Assembly: GCA_050300015.1 (NCBI GenBank)
Contig: JBNKWZ010000012.1
Coordinates: forward strand, 7,729-71,728
DNA: 64,000 nt
Origin: CAYZQH01 sp050300015
GTDB taxonomy: Bacteria; Pseudomonadota; Gammaproteobacteria; Pseudomonadales; Cellvibrionaceae
Reading direction: 5' to 3'
Part shown: positions 38,421-47,091 of the stretch, one piece after another
How positions within the stretch are numbered: position 1 is the first letter of the stretch
Layout of the letters: each line of letters begins with the position of its first letter
Translations under genes and position numbers: made by a program
Notes under the pieces: model-generated
The model's database searches: none
Seen by the model: only the letters and a program-made list of their open reading frames with translations
What the model was told of the DNA's origin: nothing

Positions 38421-38805
38421 AAAGGTCATGCGCATTCATACCCCCATCGGCATTCACAATTCCCCTTACAGCAGACGCTCCAACCAATTTGACTGCCCTG
38501 TCAACAAACGTTGCGAATTTGACCTAACTCTTTCGCCTCGCTGGCGAGTCGGGGTGCCGATTCCAGCGCATGAATCAGCGCTTTGGGCTACGTTTCTTTA
38601 GACAAGTAAAGAAAGGTAGCTCGGCCGAGAGGCCGAAACCTCTCTTTTAAATCGACTTGCCAGCAAGGCAAAACGAGTAGGTCCGATTAAACTAAAAGGG
38701 TGGAAGCTCAGAAACCCACAGAGGTGTTAACCTTCTGAAGAATAAACATAAATCGCTAACGAAGGAAGGTAACCGCGTAACGCGGAATAACAAAAACTGA
38801 ACCGT
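38421..38805. other. Hairpin-rich non-coding stretch
   Basis: No gene was found. The stretch holds several perfect short inverted repeats in a row: CTCGC/GCGAG (~38534-38547), TTTCTTTA/TAAAGAAA, TCGGCC/GGCCGA, and CCGCG/CGCGG near the PilZ stop. It could be a clustered extragenic palindromic element or an unrecognised structured RNA. Confidence 0.5.
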
Positions 38806-39087
38806 TTATTGCGCCACGGCATTGGGCGCGAACATCAACCCCAGGGTATTTCGGTGGCAATGCATCACGCGCATTGTAACGGGCTTTTCATTCACCGGAC
38901 CGATGATTCTTTTAAACAATACGTTAACAACGGTGCCCACCGGTGGTAAGGGCCCATTCTCCACAATAACTTGCGCGCCACCATCAGAAATGTCTCGTGT
39001 AAACCCGATCACTGAGCCAAAAGACGGATGGGACAATTCCACTCTAATTGAAGTGATGGTGCGTTCATAGCGACGCCGCTCTTCCAC
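38806..39087 (-). CDS. PilZ domain protein (c-di-GMP binding)
   Basis: Stand-alone 93-residue PilZ domain with the c-di-GMP signature: the RRRYER arginine motif at residues 4-9 and the DISDGG motif (D/NxSxxG) at ~33-38. It probably acts as a c-di-GMP receptor affecting pili, motility or polysaccharide synthesis. Neighbouring genes do not define a partner. Confidence 0.88.
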   Translation of the reverse strand: MEERRRYERTITSIRVELSHPSFGSVIGFTRDISDGGAQVIVENGPLPPVGTVVNVLFKRIIGPVNEKPVTMRVMHCHRNTLGLMFAPNAVAQ

Positions 39088-39463
39088 TGGCTACCCTCTT
39101 TACTGTTAGTGTTGTCCTTATTCAGTTATAGCACTTATGACGACTTTCGCACGCTCACCTTCACAAAATGCATACAGCCTAACAGGTTATTCACAAGCAA
39201 CCCCAAAAGACTTGTGGATAACTCAGTTTTGCACAGTATCTGTGGATAATTCTGTGTGGTATCTTTTGGTAAACAGCTGAATTCCGCATGATGACGGCTT
39301 TGCCATAAATTGTTCGCACTTTGATCAAAATTTAAAAAACGTTATTTTTCAACAACTTACGATTGTCAACAGGTTTAGAGCAAAATGCGACTGTTTTATT
39401 TTAGCACTCAAAGGCTATCGAGTACCGGTGTGGAAAAGTAACGCCCTATTTCGCTGCAGCGCG
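39088..39463. other. Non-coding region between the metallo-hydrolase and the PilZ gene
   Basis: No gene was found. Both flanking genes are on the minus strand. The only distinctive content is the DnaA-box cluster and the AT-rich stretch listed separately. The PilZ promoter should lie near 39090-39180. Confidence 0.5.
39187..39249. promoter_or_regulatory. Cluster of three DnaA boxes
   Basis: TTATTCACA (39187-39195, plus), and two perfect TTATCCACA boxes on the minus strand (39213-39221 and 39241-39249), start-to-start spacing 26 and 28 bp. An AT-rich stretch (39320-39358, ...AAAATTTAAAAAACGTTATTTTT...) follows. This may be a DnaA-titrating or regulatory site; an origin is not supported by the neighbouring genes. 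Confidence 0.6.
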
Positions 39464-40261
39464 TCAAAATGTATCAATTTCTGCCGGAACCCAGCGCTTA
39501 TCCTGAACGGTTCTCCATGATAAACCTTCATCCTGGGAAGCGAGAGACATAGAGCAATGCGAGGACACCGCATCGACAAAAGCCTCACGTACCAACGCAG
39601 GGTTATTGTTTTTTTCACTGATGTGCCCAAGCGCCAGCACGGACAATTGCTCCGTGCCAAGGTCTTCGAAAAAAGCACGGGCCTGATGGTTGCTCAAGTG
39701 GCCCCAAGCGCCACCCACACGTTGCTTTAAAAAGGGGGGATAGGGGCCTTGCGCTAGCAGGCTCACGTCGTGGTTGGCTTCTAAGAACAGTCCGTGGCAA
39801 TCAGAGAAGGCATCCACCACCCGCTGAGTATAAGAGCCCAAATCCGTCACTATGCCAAAACGAAGCCCGCGGTGTTCAAATCGATAAGCCACCGGGTCGG
39901 CTGCGTCATGGGCCACCGGTATGGGTGAGACCGTAAAGTCCCCGATTTGAAAGTCGCGGTAGTCTTCAATAAAACGGAGGTCTTCGATGGCGTCAAACTG
40001 CCGCCCCGTTTTCGTAGCCGGCGTCATAAAAACCGGTACCCGCCATCGTCGCGCGCAGGCCACCGCACCTTTGACATGGTCGGCATGCTCGTGCGTAATT
40101 AAAATTGCATCTAGCTGGGCGGGCTCGACGCCCAAAACCGTGATTCTGCGAGTGGTCTCCGCAAGGGACAACCCACAATCCACCAATAGGTGCGTATCAC
40201 CCGCACGCACCAGTGTGGCGTTGCCTCGACTTCCACTGCCTAAGCTCGCAAATTCGATCAT
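39464..40261 (-). CDS. MBL-fold metallo-hydrolase, YycJ/PhnP-like
   Basis: Metallo-beta-lactamase-fold protein of 265 residues with the zinc motif THEHADHVKG and the N-terminal SLGSGSRGNATLV typical of the COG1235 group (WalJ/YycJ, possible exonuclease or phosphodiesterase). It is the last gene of the dapA-bamC-mbl set (3-bp gap). The substrate cannot be read from the sequence. Confidence 0.85.
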   Translation of the reverse strand: MIEFASLGSGSRGNATLVRAGDTHLLVDCGLSLAETTRRITVLGVEPAQLDAILITHEHADHVKGAVACARRWRVPVFMTPATKTGRQFDAIEDLRFIEDYRDFQIGDFTVSPIPVAHDAADPVAYRFEHRGLRFGIVTDLGSYTQRVVDAFSDCHGLFLEANHDVSLLAQGPYPPFLKQRVGGAWGHLSNHQARAFFEDLGTEQLSVLALGHISEKNNNPALVREAFVDAVSSHCSMSLASQDEGLSWRTVQDKRWVPAEIDTF

Positions 40262-40264
40262 GGA

Positions 40265-41404
40265 TTAAATAAGGTTGCGCCGCAAATAGGCCAACATTAA
40301 TTTGGCGCGATCGCTCTCAAGCTCTGCGCCATCGTAGCGGCGCAGACGCGCCACCCAAGCATTTCCATCCTTTGAGGGTGAGACGACCATTAGGTAGCCT
40401 GCGCCCTTTTTGAGTGGGTCGCCAAACTGCACGCCCTTAACCTGGGAAAATAGCACTTTAGCGTCAGGGGTATCCACCAAGTGCGCTAGCGCCTCTGATA
40501 AACTGACAGGTGCCTCTGTGACTGGGGCAGTATCTCCCCAAGTAAAAAGTCGAACAAACCAGTTCGGACGTTGGTAATCACCCGTAAATTGGAAATACAC
40601 CAAGCCATCTTCGTCTTGCTCTGCCCAACGGGTAAATCCCCCTGTCTGTATGCCATGCGCCAAGGATGCCCAAGCGCGAGCCTTATCTAGATACAACACC
40701 AGTACAGGCTCGCCGTCTAGTACCGTCACCTCGGCTTTACTTTTACCACCAACGCTTTGTCCCAGTAACGAGGCCGCCTTATTACCAACGCGCTCAGCCA
40801 GGAAGTTTGCAACGCCTTCTAATAACCAACGTTCCTTGTCTGGGTCCATCGAAGTAGCAGGCCATTCCTCTAAAGTTTTGGTTGCTGACTGATGATGCAA
40901 TACGTGAATCTCTGTGGTTTCTACCCTCACGCCTTTTTCAATTCTAATGCGATAATTCGAGTGAAGTACGTCATCCGATTTAAACTGCACCCAATCGGTT
41001 TCAATCAACCCCGAGGCTGCGTCGCTTCTGGCGACACTGATCCCCGTTTGGGTCAGGTAACTTTGCGCCAAAGGCCACACTTGACTGGGCGGAGCCTCTA
41101 CCAATACCCACTCTCGACCATCCACCTTTTGAATTTTAACCTTGGCCGCCTCACGTTCTGGGCTCATAGGCTCTGGGCGCGGAACGACATTCCCGCCAAT
41201 ATCCGTGGAAATCAACGCATCCATTCTTTGGGGGACTTCCGGGATGGGGTACAACGGCTCCAATGGTGTGCTGTTCACATCTTCGGGCAACAAAACGGAG
41301 GGCAGCGAAACTGATCGCTGATATTCCTCACTTCTGTCGGTATAGGCACACCCCGTTAGAACCGCGCACACGGCCACCACTTTTATCAACAAGTTCATTC
41401 GCAT
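40265..41404 (-). CDS. bamC: Outer membrane assembly lipoprotein BamC
   Basis: Lipoprotein component of the BAM complex that inserts beta-barrel proteins. The product (~379 residues) has a lipobox (LTGC) in its first ~20 residues, an unstructured BamD-binding segment, and two helix-grip domains. I use the ATG at 41404 (MRMNLL) with AAAGAA upstream; a TTG at 41410 is also possible. The dapA-bamC order is conserved in gammaproteobacteria. Confidence 0.9.
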   Translation of the reverse strand: MRMNLLIKVVAVCAVLTGCAYTDRSEEYQRSVSLPSVLLPEDVNSTPLEPLYPIPEVPQRMDALISTDIGGNVVPRPEPMSPEREAAKVKIQKVDGREWVLVEAPPSQVWPLAQSYLTQTGISVARSDAASGLIETDWVQFKSDDVLHSNYRIRIEKGVRVETTEIHVLHHQSATKTLEEWPATSMDPDKERWLLEGVANFLAERVGNKAASLLGQSVGGKSKAEVTVLDGEPVLVLYLDKARAWASLAHGIQTGGFTRWAEQDEDGLVYFQFTGDYQRPNWFVRLFTWGDTAPVTEAPVSLSEALAHLVDTPDAKVLFSQVKGVQFGDPLKKGAGYLMVVSPSKDGNAWVARLRRYDGAELESDRAKLMLAYLRRNLI

Positions 41405-41425
41405 AATCAATTCTTTATTATTGTG

Positions 41426-42304
41426 TTACCGCAAACAGCCCGCGCTAACCAGTGCATTTAGGACGCTCGAGTGATGCGGTTCAGACAATTCGGTGAGCGG
41501 TAAGCGTATGCCTTTACCAATTTTACCCATTTTCCACAGTGCCCATTTGACAGGAATAGGGTTAGCCTCCAAAAACAGTGTTTGATGCAAGGGCCGCAGA
41601 GGCTCATCCAGTCGCTTGGCCTCGGCCGTATTACCAGCGATGGCCGCTTCACACATCTTGGCCACTGCCGCAGGGGCAACATTGGCTGTTACAGAGATCT
41701 CACCATGCCCGCCAAGTTCCATAAATTCGCGCGCGGTTTCGTCATCCCCAGACAGCAAAACAAAATCTTCCGGTACAAGCGCTTGAATGGCCCGCAGTCG
41801 ATCCATGCTGCCGGTTGCCTCCTTAATGCCAACAATGTTGTCGACTTCGGAGAGCCGCGCGACGGTTTCTGGCAATAGATCTACAGCGGTGCGACCTGGC
41901 ACGTTATAGAGAATTTGAGGGATATCCACAGCGTTTGCGATAGCCTGATGGTGCCGAAACAACCCCTCTTGCGTGGGTTTATTGTAATAAGGTGCCACCA
42001 ACAAGCACGCATCAGCGCCTTTGTCTTTTGCCATCTGAGTCCATTCAATCGCCTCACTGGTAGAATTGGCGCCAGTACCCGCCACCACAGGAACGCGCCC
42101 AGCCACCTGACTGGCCACGCGACGGATCACCTCCATGTGTTCCTCAACATTTAAAGTGGGCGACTCACCGGTGGTGCCCACTGCCACTATGGCGTGAGAC
42201 CCTTGGTCAATATGCCACTCCACCAACGCCGCAAGCGCCTGCCAATCCAGTGCACCATCTTCCAGCATTGGGGTGACCAGGGCCACCATACTGCCTCGAA
42301 ACAT
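41426..42304 (-). CDS. dapA: 4-hydroxy-tetrahydrodipicolinate synthase
   Basis: Condenses pyruvate with aspartate semialdehyde in lysine and diaminopimelate synthesis. With the ATG at 42304 (GGAG six bases upstream) the product is 292 residues, the standard length, starting MFRGSMVALVTPM. Schiff-base lysine in GIKEATG, catalytic tyrosine in LYNVPGRT. The longer in-frame extension to 42337 lacks family similarity. Confidence 0.96.
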   Translation of the reverse strand: MFRGSMVALVTPMLEDGALDWQALAALVEWHIDQGSHAIVAVGTTGESPTLNVEEHMEVIRRVASQVAGRVPVVAGTGANSTSEAIEWTQMAKDKGADACLLVAPYYNKPTQEGLFRHHQAIANAVDIPQILYNVPGRTAVDLLPETVARLSEVDNIVGIKEATGSMDRLRAIQALVPEDFVLLSGDDETAREFMELGGHGEISVTANVAPAAVAKMCEAAIAGNTAEAKRLDEPLRPLHQTLFLEANPIPVKWALWKMGKIGKGIRLPLTELSEPHHSSVLNALVSAGCLR

Positions 42305-42398
42305 CATATTCTCCATGGGACAGAAAAGGGGGGTCATGGTACTGAGTTGGCCTCTAAAAAACTAGGTCGCCAAAGGACATTTGTTTTAATTGAGGCCC

Positions 42399-43232
42399 CT
42401 ATTGGTCGGTCAACTTCTGCTGTTGCAACGGCGGCTCAGCCGCCTCAGGCTTAACCGGCCCGTCAATCGGCGCGCTGCCGGCAAAAATTCCAGCAATGGC
42501 GTAGGCCATTTGCTGAAACATAGTGTCTTTGGCCTCTTCTAAGGTCAAATTGGCTTTGTTCGCGGAGGTGACGATGCGTGTGCGGTAGGATGTGTGCGTA
42601 ACCACCTCTGAAGTGATCAAATCTGTCGCCCCAGTATCACCCTGCATCAGGTGAACCTCGGTATCTTTACGCACAACCACATCATCAGCGGCCATCTCCC
42701 GAACTTCTACATCGGCAACCAACACGTAACGCACATCGCTCACCGAGGCATTCACAGCTCCCTCAATGGCCCCCATTATGATAGCCGCACCGAGCAACTT
42801 CAGGAAATCCTCGGCGCCATCAGAATCACTCAGGTCGGCATACTCTAATAAAGAAAACATACTGGCCGATACCGAGCCGCCGTACCCCTCCTTCACCAAT
42901 TTTTCTGCTGCTGTGATACTGGCCTTTTCGAGGTTAAAGACCGATACCAATAGATAGTAATCCGCTTCCTCCGGGTTATCTGTCAACTGGTACTCCTGCC
43001 CACCCTCAGACAGTGACTCTGTCACATACTGATTGAACGCCGCACGCGGAAACGCCTCCACGCCGCTACGCAGTTCAATATATAGCGTGCGCCTATCAGC
43101 AGAGGGAGGCTCGACAAATATGGCTGTAGAAATACGCGTTTGAACATCGACGGCTTGCTTTTCCAGCGAGAGCTGAGCGGCCGCACAACCTGTTAGCAGC
43201 CAAGCCAGGGCCACCGCGCCTAAAAACTTCAT
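42399..43232 (-). CDS. TraT-like complement-resistance lipoprotein
   Basis: 277-residue lipoprotein (lipobox LTGC, Cys near 17) resembling plasmid TraT along its length: a DVQTRISTAIFVEP segment, VSDVRYVLVADVEVRE, and a C-terminal YRTRIVTSANKANLTLEEAK that parallels TraT closely. TraT mediates surface exclusion and serum resistance on F-like plasmids; chromosomal homologues exist in Gram-negative bacteria with unclear roles. I use the ATG at 43232 where the signal peptide begins. No conjugation gene is adjacent. Confidence 0.8.
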   Translation of the reverse strand: MKFLGAVALAWLLTGCAAAQLSLEKQAVDVQTRISTAIFVEPPSADRRTLYIELRSGVEAFPRAAFNQYVTESLSEGGQEYQLTDNPEEADYYLLVSVFNLEKASITAAEKLVKEGYGGSVSASMFSLLEYADLSDSDGAEDFLKLLGAAIIMGAIEGAVNASVSDVRYVLVADVEVREMAADDVVVRKDTEVHLMQGDTGATDLITSEVVTHTSYRTRIVTSANKANLTLEEAKDTMFQQMAYAIAGIFAGSAPIDGPVKPEAAEPPLQQQKLTDQ

Positions 43233-43378
43233 TGTGCTCTCTCCATACGTTATCACTACGGTGCCCTTCCTATGTTCCAAAGCGACCCGGTTCATGCTTC
43301 AGTCAGCGTCACAACCCAATAGCCAGTCGCCCCCCGGGTGCGGCAGCACGCTCCAGCGCTGAACTCGACGGCGTGAGT

Positions 43379-44509
43379 TTACCACTTTTGACTCTTCCGA
43401 ATGCTCTCCACCAGTCGCTTTGCGTTGTTGATATGGTGGGGTATCCGTGGATGCGCACCATAGCCCGTAAAAGGGAAAAACAAGGTCTCTATGCGTTCAT
43501 CCCCTTTTGCCCTAAGGTCCGCTACGGCCGCACGAATATAGTTGGGCCACTTATCTGTCGCGGTGGCATCCATGCTGCCCAAAGCGCAAATAATCGTTGC
43601 CTGCGGGTATTGGGCCCTTATGGACGTCACAAAGTTCACATACGCTTGTACACGCTGCTCGTCGTTTGGCTCTGGCACCAATCGATGGTGGTCGTCTATC
43701 AGCCAACTGTCGTTTTGAAACAAATTAATGACCACCACGTGAGGTGTCCATTGACTAAAATCCCATTGCGAGTGATTATCGCCCACGGCGTCCAATTGAT
43801 CATAGAACTGGGGCATCACAAATGGAAACCAAGACACCATAATGCCAATGCCGCTTTGAGAGATACTGTGCAACTCAGCATTGAGCTCGCGCGCAGCTAT
43901 CGCCCCATAAGACCAGTAATGATTTTTTTCAGACAATAGATCATCGGCCCCGTTGATGGCAGCTTCATTCCCCATACCTGAGGTAATGGAATCCCCATAA
44001 ATTTCGATGCGTCTTTTTGGGCGCTTTGGCGGTAACATTAATTTTGCATCAGCCGCCAGCACTAAACCGTTAAAGGCTGTACGCCCTTCCTCTCCTTCCG
44101 TTCGCTTATAGATCTCCAGCGAATGCTCGCCGGCCCCTAAAGTGCTTGAAACCCAATAGCGATGCGCCCCTTGCTTCGCCTCAATGACATACGGATGCGA
44201 GTCATTACCATCCACAATGACATTAAAATAGTTTTTGCCCAATTGGTCATCGAATAAAATTTCCAAATGGTTACCGGTAAAACGCGCTTTTATAGAAGTC
44301 CCAGGCCAACTTAAGGTTGGAGCTTTTTTGTTTTTAAAATCCACTCGACCGGTATATTGCAAGCTGGGCTCATCCGCCGACACCATTTTGAGGGATGCGG
44401 GCAAAGGGCTAGTATCGAGTGCCTCGGCAAGCACGTTTGAGGCACTGGTGGCAATCACACACACCCACAGCCCAATGCGCGCCCAACGGATCAATTTCGT
44501 TTTTATCAT
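43379..44509 (-). CDS. SGNH hydrolase, carbohydrate esterase family 2 type
   Basis: Secreted deacetylase (376 residues) with signal peptide (~1-28), an N-terminal beta-sandwich (~40-155) and a C-terminal SGNH domain: GDSITSGMGN (nucleophile Ser), INLFQND, and HPRIPHH near the C-terminus where CE2 enzymes place the catalytic His. CE2 members remove acetyl groups from xylan, glucomannan or other glycans. It fits a polysaccharide-degrading lifestyle; no other CAZyme is adjacent. Confidence 0.87.
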   Translation of the reverse strand: MIKTKLIRWARIGLWVCVIATSASNVLAEALDTSPLPASLKMVSADEPSLQYTGRVDFKNKKAPTLSWPGTSIKARFTGNHLEILFDDQLGKNYFNVIVDGNDSHPYVIEAKQGAHRYWVSSTLGAGEHSLEIYKRTEGEEGRTAFNGLVLAADAKLMLPPKRPKRRIEIYGDSITSGMGNEAAINGADDLLSEKNHYWSYGAIAARELNAELHSISQSGIGIMVSWFPFVMPQFYDQLDAVGDNHSQWDFSQWTPHVVVINLFQNDSWLIDDHHRLVPEPNDEQRVQAYVNFVTSIRAQYPQATIICALGSMDATATDKWPNYIRAAVADLRAKGDERIETLFFPFTGYGAHPRIPHHINNAKRLVESIRKSQKW

Positions 44510-44872
44510 TTATTCAGTTCCTAAAGTGGGGGTTACCAACCACAGAGCCAACCTCTGTAAAAGCGACAACGGTATCGCCAGAATCGGTAAAAATCAATCG
44601 CTAGGTGAGGCGTAGGCAGCCGTACAGCAACCTACGAGCCGACAGGAGCGCTCAAATGTTCAGTCAAAGTAGAAACACATAAAGTGAAATAATAGGTTGG
44701 TGCTTTTTGCACAGACCATTAATATTTCTTGGCCCCCATGGATGGCCAAAATGCTTTTTTGCAGGCGCAAAAAACGGCCAAAACACTGCCTTAAATTCGA
44801 AAACACCTGAAGACCAGAGCCTATTGGGGCCTAGTCAGAGGCTCCCCGGTATCAACTCCGGGTTTTATGCAA
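44510..44872. other. Non-coding region between nitA 3' end and the CE2 esterase
   Basis: No gene was found. It contains hairpin-capable pairs CGTAGG/CCTACG (~44610-44635), TTGGCC/GGCCAA (~44730-44750) and CCCGG/CCGGG followed by four T on the plus strand (~44845-44866). Both neighbouring genes are on the minus strand, so the last would not terminate either of them. Confidence 0.4.
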
Positions 44873-46786
44873 TCAGCGCGTGGGTGGCTTTAAGCCCAAT
44901 CGCTTGATTCTTGACGCTAGAGTCGTCGGTGGCAACCCTAAGATTTCTGCTGCGCCATCTTTCCCAAACAGCTTCCACTGACACATCTCTAGCGCCGTCA
45001 ACATATTGTTCTTTACACGATCCTGCATTTCATCATCAGTATAGACTTCTAAGCGCGTATCTTCGGTTGCCGGTTTGGGGGGAGCAACAAAACCGCCCTC
45101 CAGTGGAATATCAAAGTTTAACCGCCCATTGACCGCAGTGATCACCGCTCGCTCTACCACGTTTTGCAACTCGCGAATGTTACCTGGCCAACTATACGAC
45201 TGTAGCCGATGAATATCACTTTGACGCAATTTGAAGGCTGGCGCACCTTTAGCCGCATCGACTTGCTCTAAGAAGTGCAAGGTGAGCAGCGTAATATCTT
45301 GCTCTCGCTCTCGCAGCGGTGGCACCTCAATAGGGAATACATTCAAACGAAAAAATAGATCCTCCCTGAAGCGATTTTGTGAGACTTCCGTCTTTAGGTT
45401 TTTGTTGGTGGCTGCTACCACTCGCACATCCACATCTCGGGTTTTTTCCTCGCCCACACGCTCTAGCTGGCTTTCTTGTAACACTCTTAACAATTTGCTT
45501 TGCAAATCCAAAGGGATCTCGCCCACCTCATCCAAAAAGATGGTGCCGCCATTGGCCAATTCAAACCGTCCAATACGATCGCGAATCGCCCCGCTAAAGG
45601 CCCCTTTGATGTGACCAAAAAATTCGCTTTCAAACAACTCATGAGGTATGGCAGCGCAGTTCACTCGAATGAGGGGTTTGTCTCTTCTTGAGCTCGCTTC
45701 ATGAATGGCGCGAGCAATTAATTCTTTTCCTGTGCCACTCTCCCCGGTGATCAACACCGAGGCATTGGATTGCGCCACCATCTCCACCTGCTGCATGATA
45801 TGGCCAATGGCGGCACTTTCCCCCACAATGCCGCGATATTTTTGTTCGATCAATATTTCCTGCTGTAAGTAAGCGTTTTCATCCTCTAGGCGGGCCTTCA
45901 AATCACTTAGCTCTTCCAAGGTATCCCTTAATTTCTGTTCTGTTGCCAAGCGTTCGCTGATGTCTCTGAACACCACAATCGCACCAATAATGGTGCCGTC
46001 AGAAATAATGGGGGTGCTGGTAAACTCCACAGGGAACGGAGAACCATCGTGCTTCCAAAAAACTTCTCGCTGACCTTCGTGCACAACGCCGTCTCGAATG
46101 GCGGCATAAATCGGACATTCTTCTACAGGATAATGACGACCATCATCATGGGTATGGTGGTGAACATAGTGAATATTTTGCCCAAGCACTTCGTCGTCAC
46201 TACGTCCCAATAAGCGTTTGGCCGCAGGGTTAATAAACGTACATAAGCCATTGGTATCCACACAATATAGCCCGTCACCCACAGAGGTGAGCATTAAAAA
46301 ATTATCGCGCTCACCCTGTTGAAACAGGCTCTGCAAATGCTTCCACTCCAAAAGGCCATTGCGCACAATGCGGTCGGTTTCATCCTGCTCTTGTTGACGC
46401 CTTTCCATTTGCAGGTCTTTTATCGTAAGGATAATAAACTCTTCACGGTTGATCACCGTGCGTGCGGCAGTCAATGCCACCGGCACGTGCTCACCACTTT
46501 TTAGGCGACAACTGATTTGGTTAGTACTCGCCTTCCCTGTGGTCAACACCTCCTCTGAAAACACGATCAAGTGGCCAAGCTCCCGCCCGTGGATGGCCGA
46601 AATGGGCAACTGTAAAAGGTCCTTTCTTGGGTAACCCAAGAGCTTAGTGGCTGCTACATTGCAATCCACATATTTGTTGTGGCGCGGGTCCAATAGCATA
46701 AGCGCCACAGGGCACTGCTCAAAGGCGGCATCCCGCATCCAGTAGGCCAGCTGCTTCCAGTTGTCGTTAGAGTCAAAATCAAACAT
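44873..46786 (-). CDS. nitA: Sigma-54-dependent activator of the nitrilase cluster (NitA)
   Basis: Enhancer-binding protein divergent from nitB-H. Order: two PAS domains (~1-125 and ~165-285), a coiled-coil linker, the AAA+ domain (Walker A GESGTGKE near 344; GAFSGA in place of the usual GAFTGA loop; Walker B TIFLDEVGE), and a Fis-type HTH at the C-terminus (AAEILGLPPTTLASRIKRLG). The GAFTGA loop contacts sigma-54; T-to-S is a conservative change. PAS sensing suggests response to redox or a small ligand. I prefer the ATG at 46786 (MFDFDSND) to one at 46831, whose extra residues look unnatural. Confidence 0.88.
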   Translation of the reverse strand: MFDFDSNDNWKQLAYWMRDAAFEQCPVALMLLDPRHNKYVDCNVAATKLLGYPRKDLLQLPISAIHGRELGHLIVFSEEVLTTGKASTNQISCRLKSGEHVPVALTAARTVINREEFIILTIKDLQMERRQQEQDETDRIVRNGLLEWKHLQSLFQQGERDNFLMLTSVGDGLYCVDTNGLCTFINPAAKRLLGRSDDEVLGQNIHYVHHHTHDDGRHYPVEECPIYAAIRDGVVHEGQREVFWKHDGSPFPVEFTSTPIISDGTIIGAIVVFRDISERLATEQKLRDTLEELSDLKARLEDENAYLQQEILIEQKYRGIVGESAAIGHIMQQVEMVAQSNASVLITGESGTGKELIARAIHEASSRRDKPLIRVNCAAIPHELFESEFFGHIKGAFSGAIRDRIGRFELANGGTIFLDEVGEIPLDLQSKLLRVLQESQLERVGEEKTRDVDVRVVAATNKNLKTEVSQNRFREDLFFRLNVFPIEVPPLREREQDITLLTLHFLEQVDAAKGAPAFKLRQSDIHRLQSYSWPGNIRELQNVVERAVITAVNGRLNFDIPLEGGFVAPPKPATEDTRLEVYTDDEMQDRVKNNMLTALEMCQWKLFGKDGAAEILGLPPTTLASRIKRLGLKPPTR

Positions 46787-46831
46787 ACATCGCTCGCAAA
46801 AAGAGTTACTCCGATAAAACAACCCCAGCAT

Positions 46832-46885
46832 ACGATTTTGCGTACCTTGCGTCCACTCAATTGCGTATCTCTACGATTTTGAGTA
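46832..46885. promoter_or_regulatory. Candidate NitA enhancer: two direct repeats 40 bp apart
   Basis: TACGATTTTGCGTA (46832-46845) and TACGATTTTGAGTA (46872-46885) differ at one base; the first has palindromic ends (TACG/CGTA). The 40-bp spacing is close to four helical turns, and the pair lies ~125-175 bp upstream of the nitB sigma-54 promoter, the usual enhancer position. Confidence 0.55.
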
Positions 46886-47008
46886 GCAATTCACGGCCTC
46901 CGATGCGAGGCCAAACAAGGAATGTTAGCTCCAAAAATCGCCACAACTCTATGTTTTTATTGTGATTTATAAATTTTTTTAACCATTGAGTCAGCTTTAG
47001 TAGCTGTG

Positions 47009-47024
47009 TGGCACGGTTGTCGCA
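47009..47024 (+). promoter_or_regulatory. Sigma-54 promoter of the nit operon
   Basis: TGGCACGGTTGTCGCA matches TGGCAYR-N4-TTGCW with a perfect -24 element and one mismatch in the -12 element. It lies ~68-83 bp before the nitB start, and the divergent gene encodes a sigma-54 activator. Confidence 0.85.
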
Positions 47025-47091
47025 ATAGTGACATCGACAAGCAAACTGGCTTGCACTTAAACCTGTCATTCAGACATCGAGGAGTTGAATC

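Noticed and set aside
39187..39358. Calling the DnaA-box cluster the chromosomal origin
   Set aside because: No dnaA, dnaN, rpmH, mnmG or parA/B genes nearby and gene orientation does not switch here; only three boxes were found.
46857..47069. 70-codon minus-strand frame between nitA and nitB
   Set aside because: It overlaps the sigma-54 promoter and enhancer candidates and has no recognisable motif.
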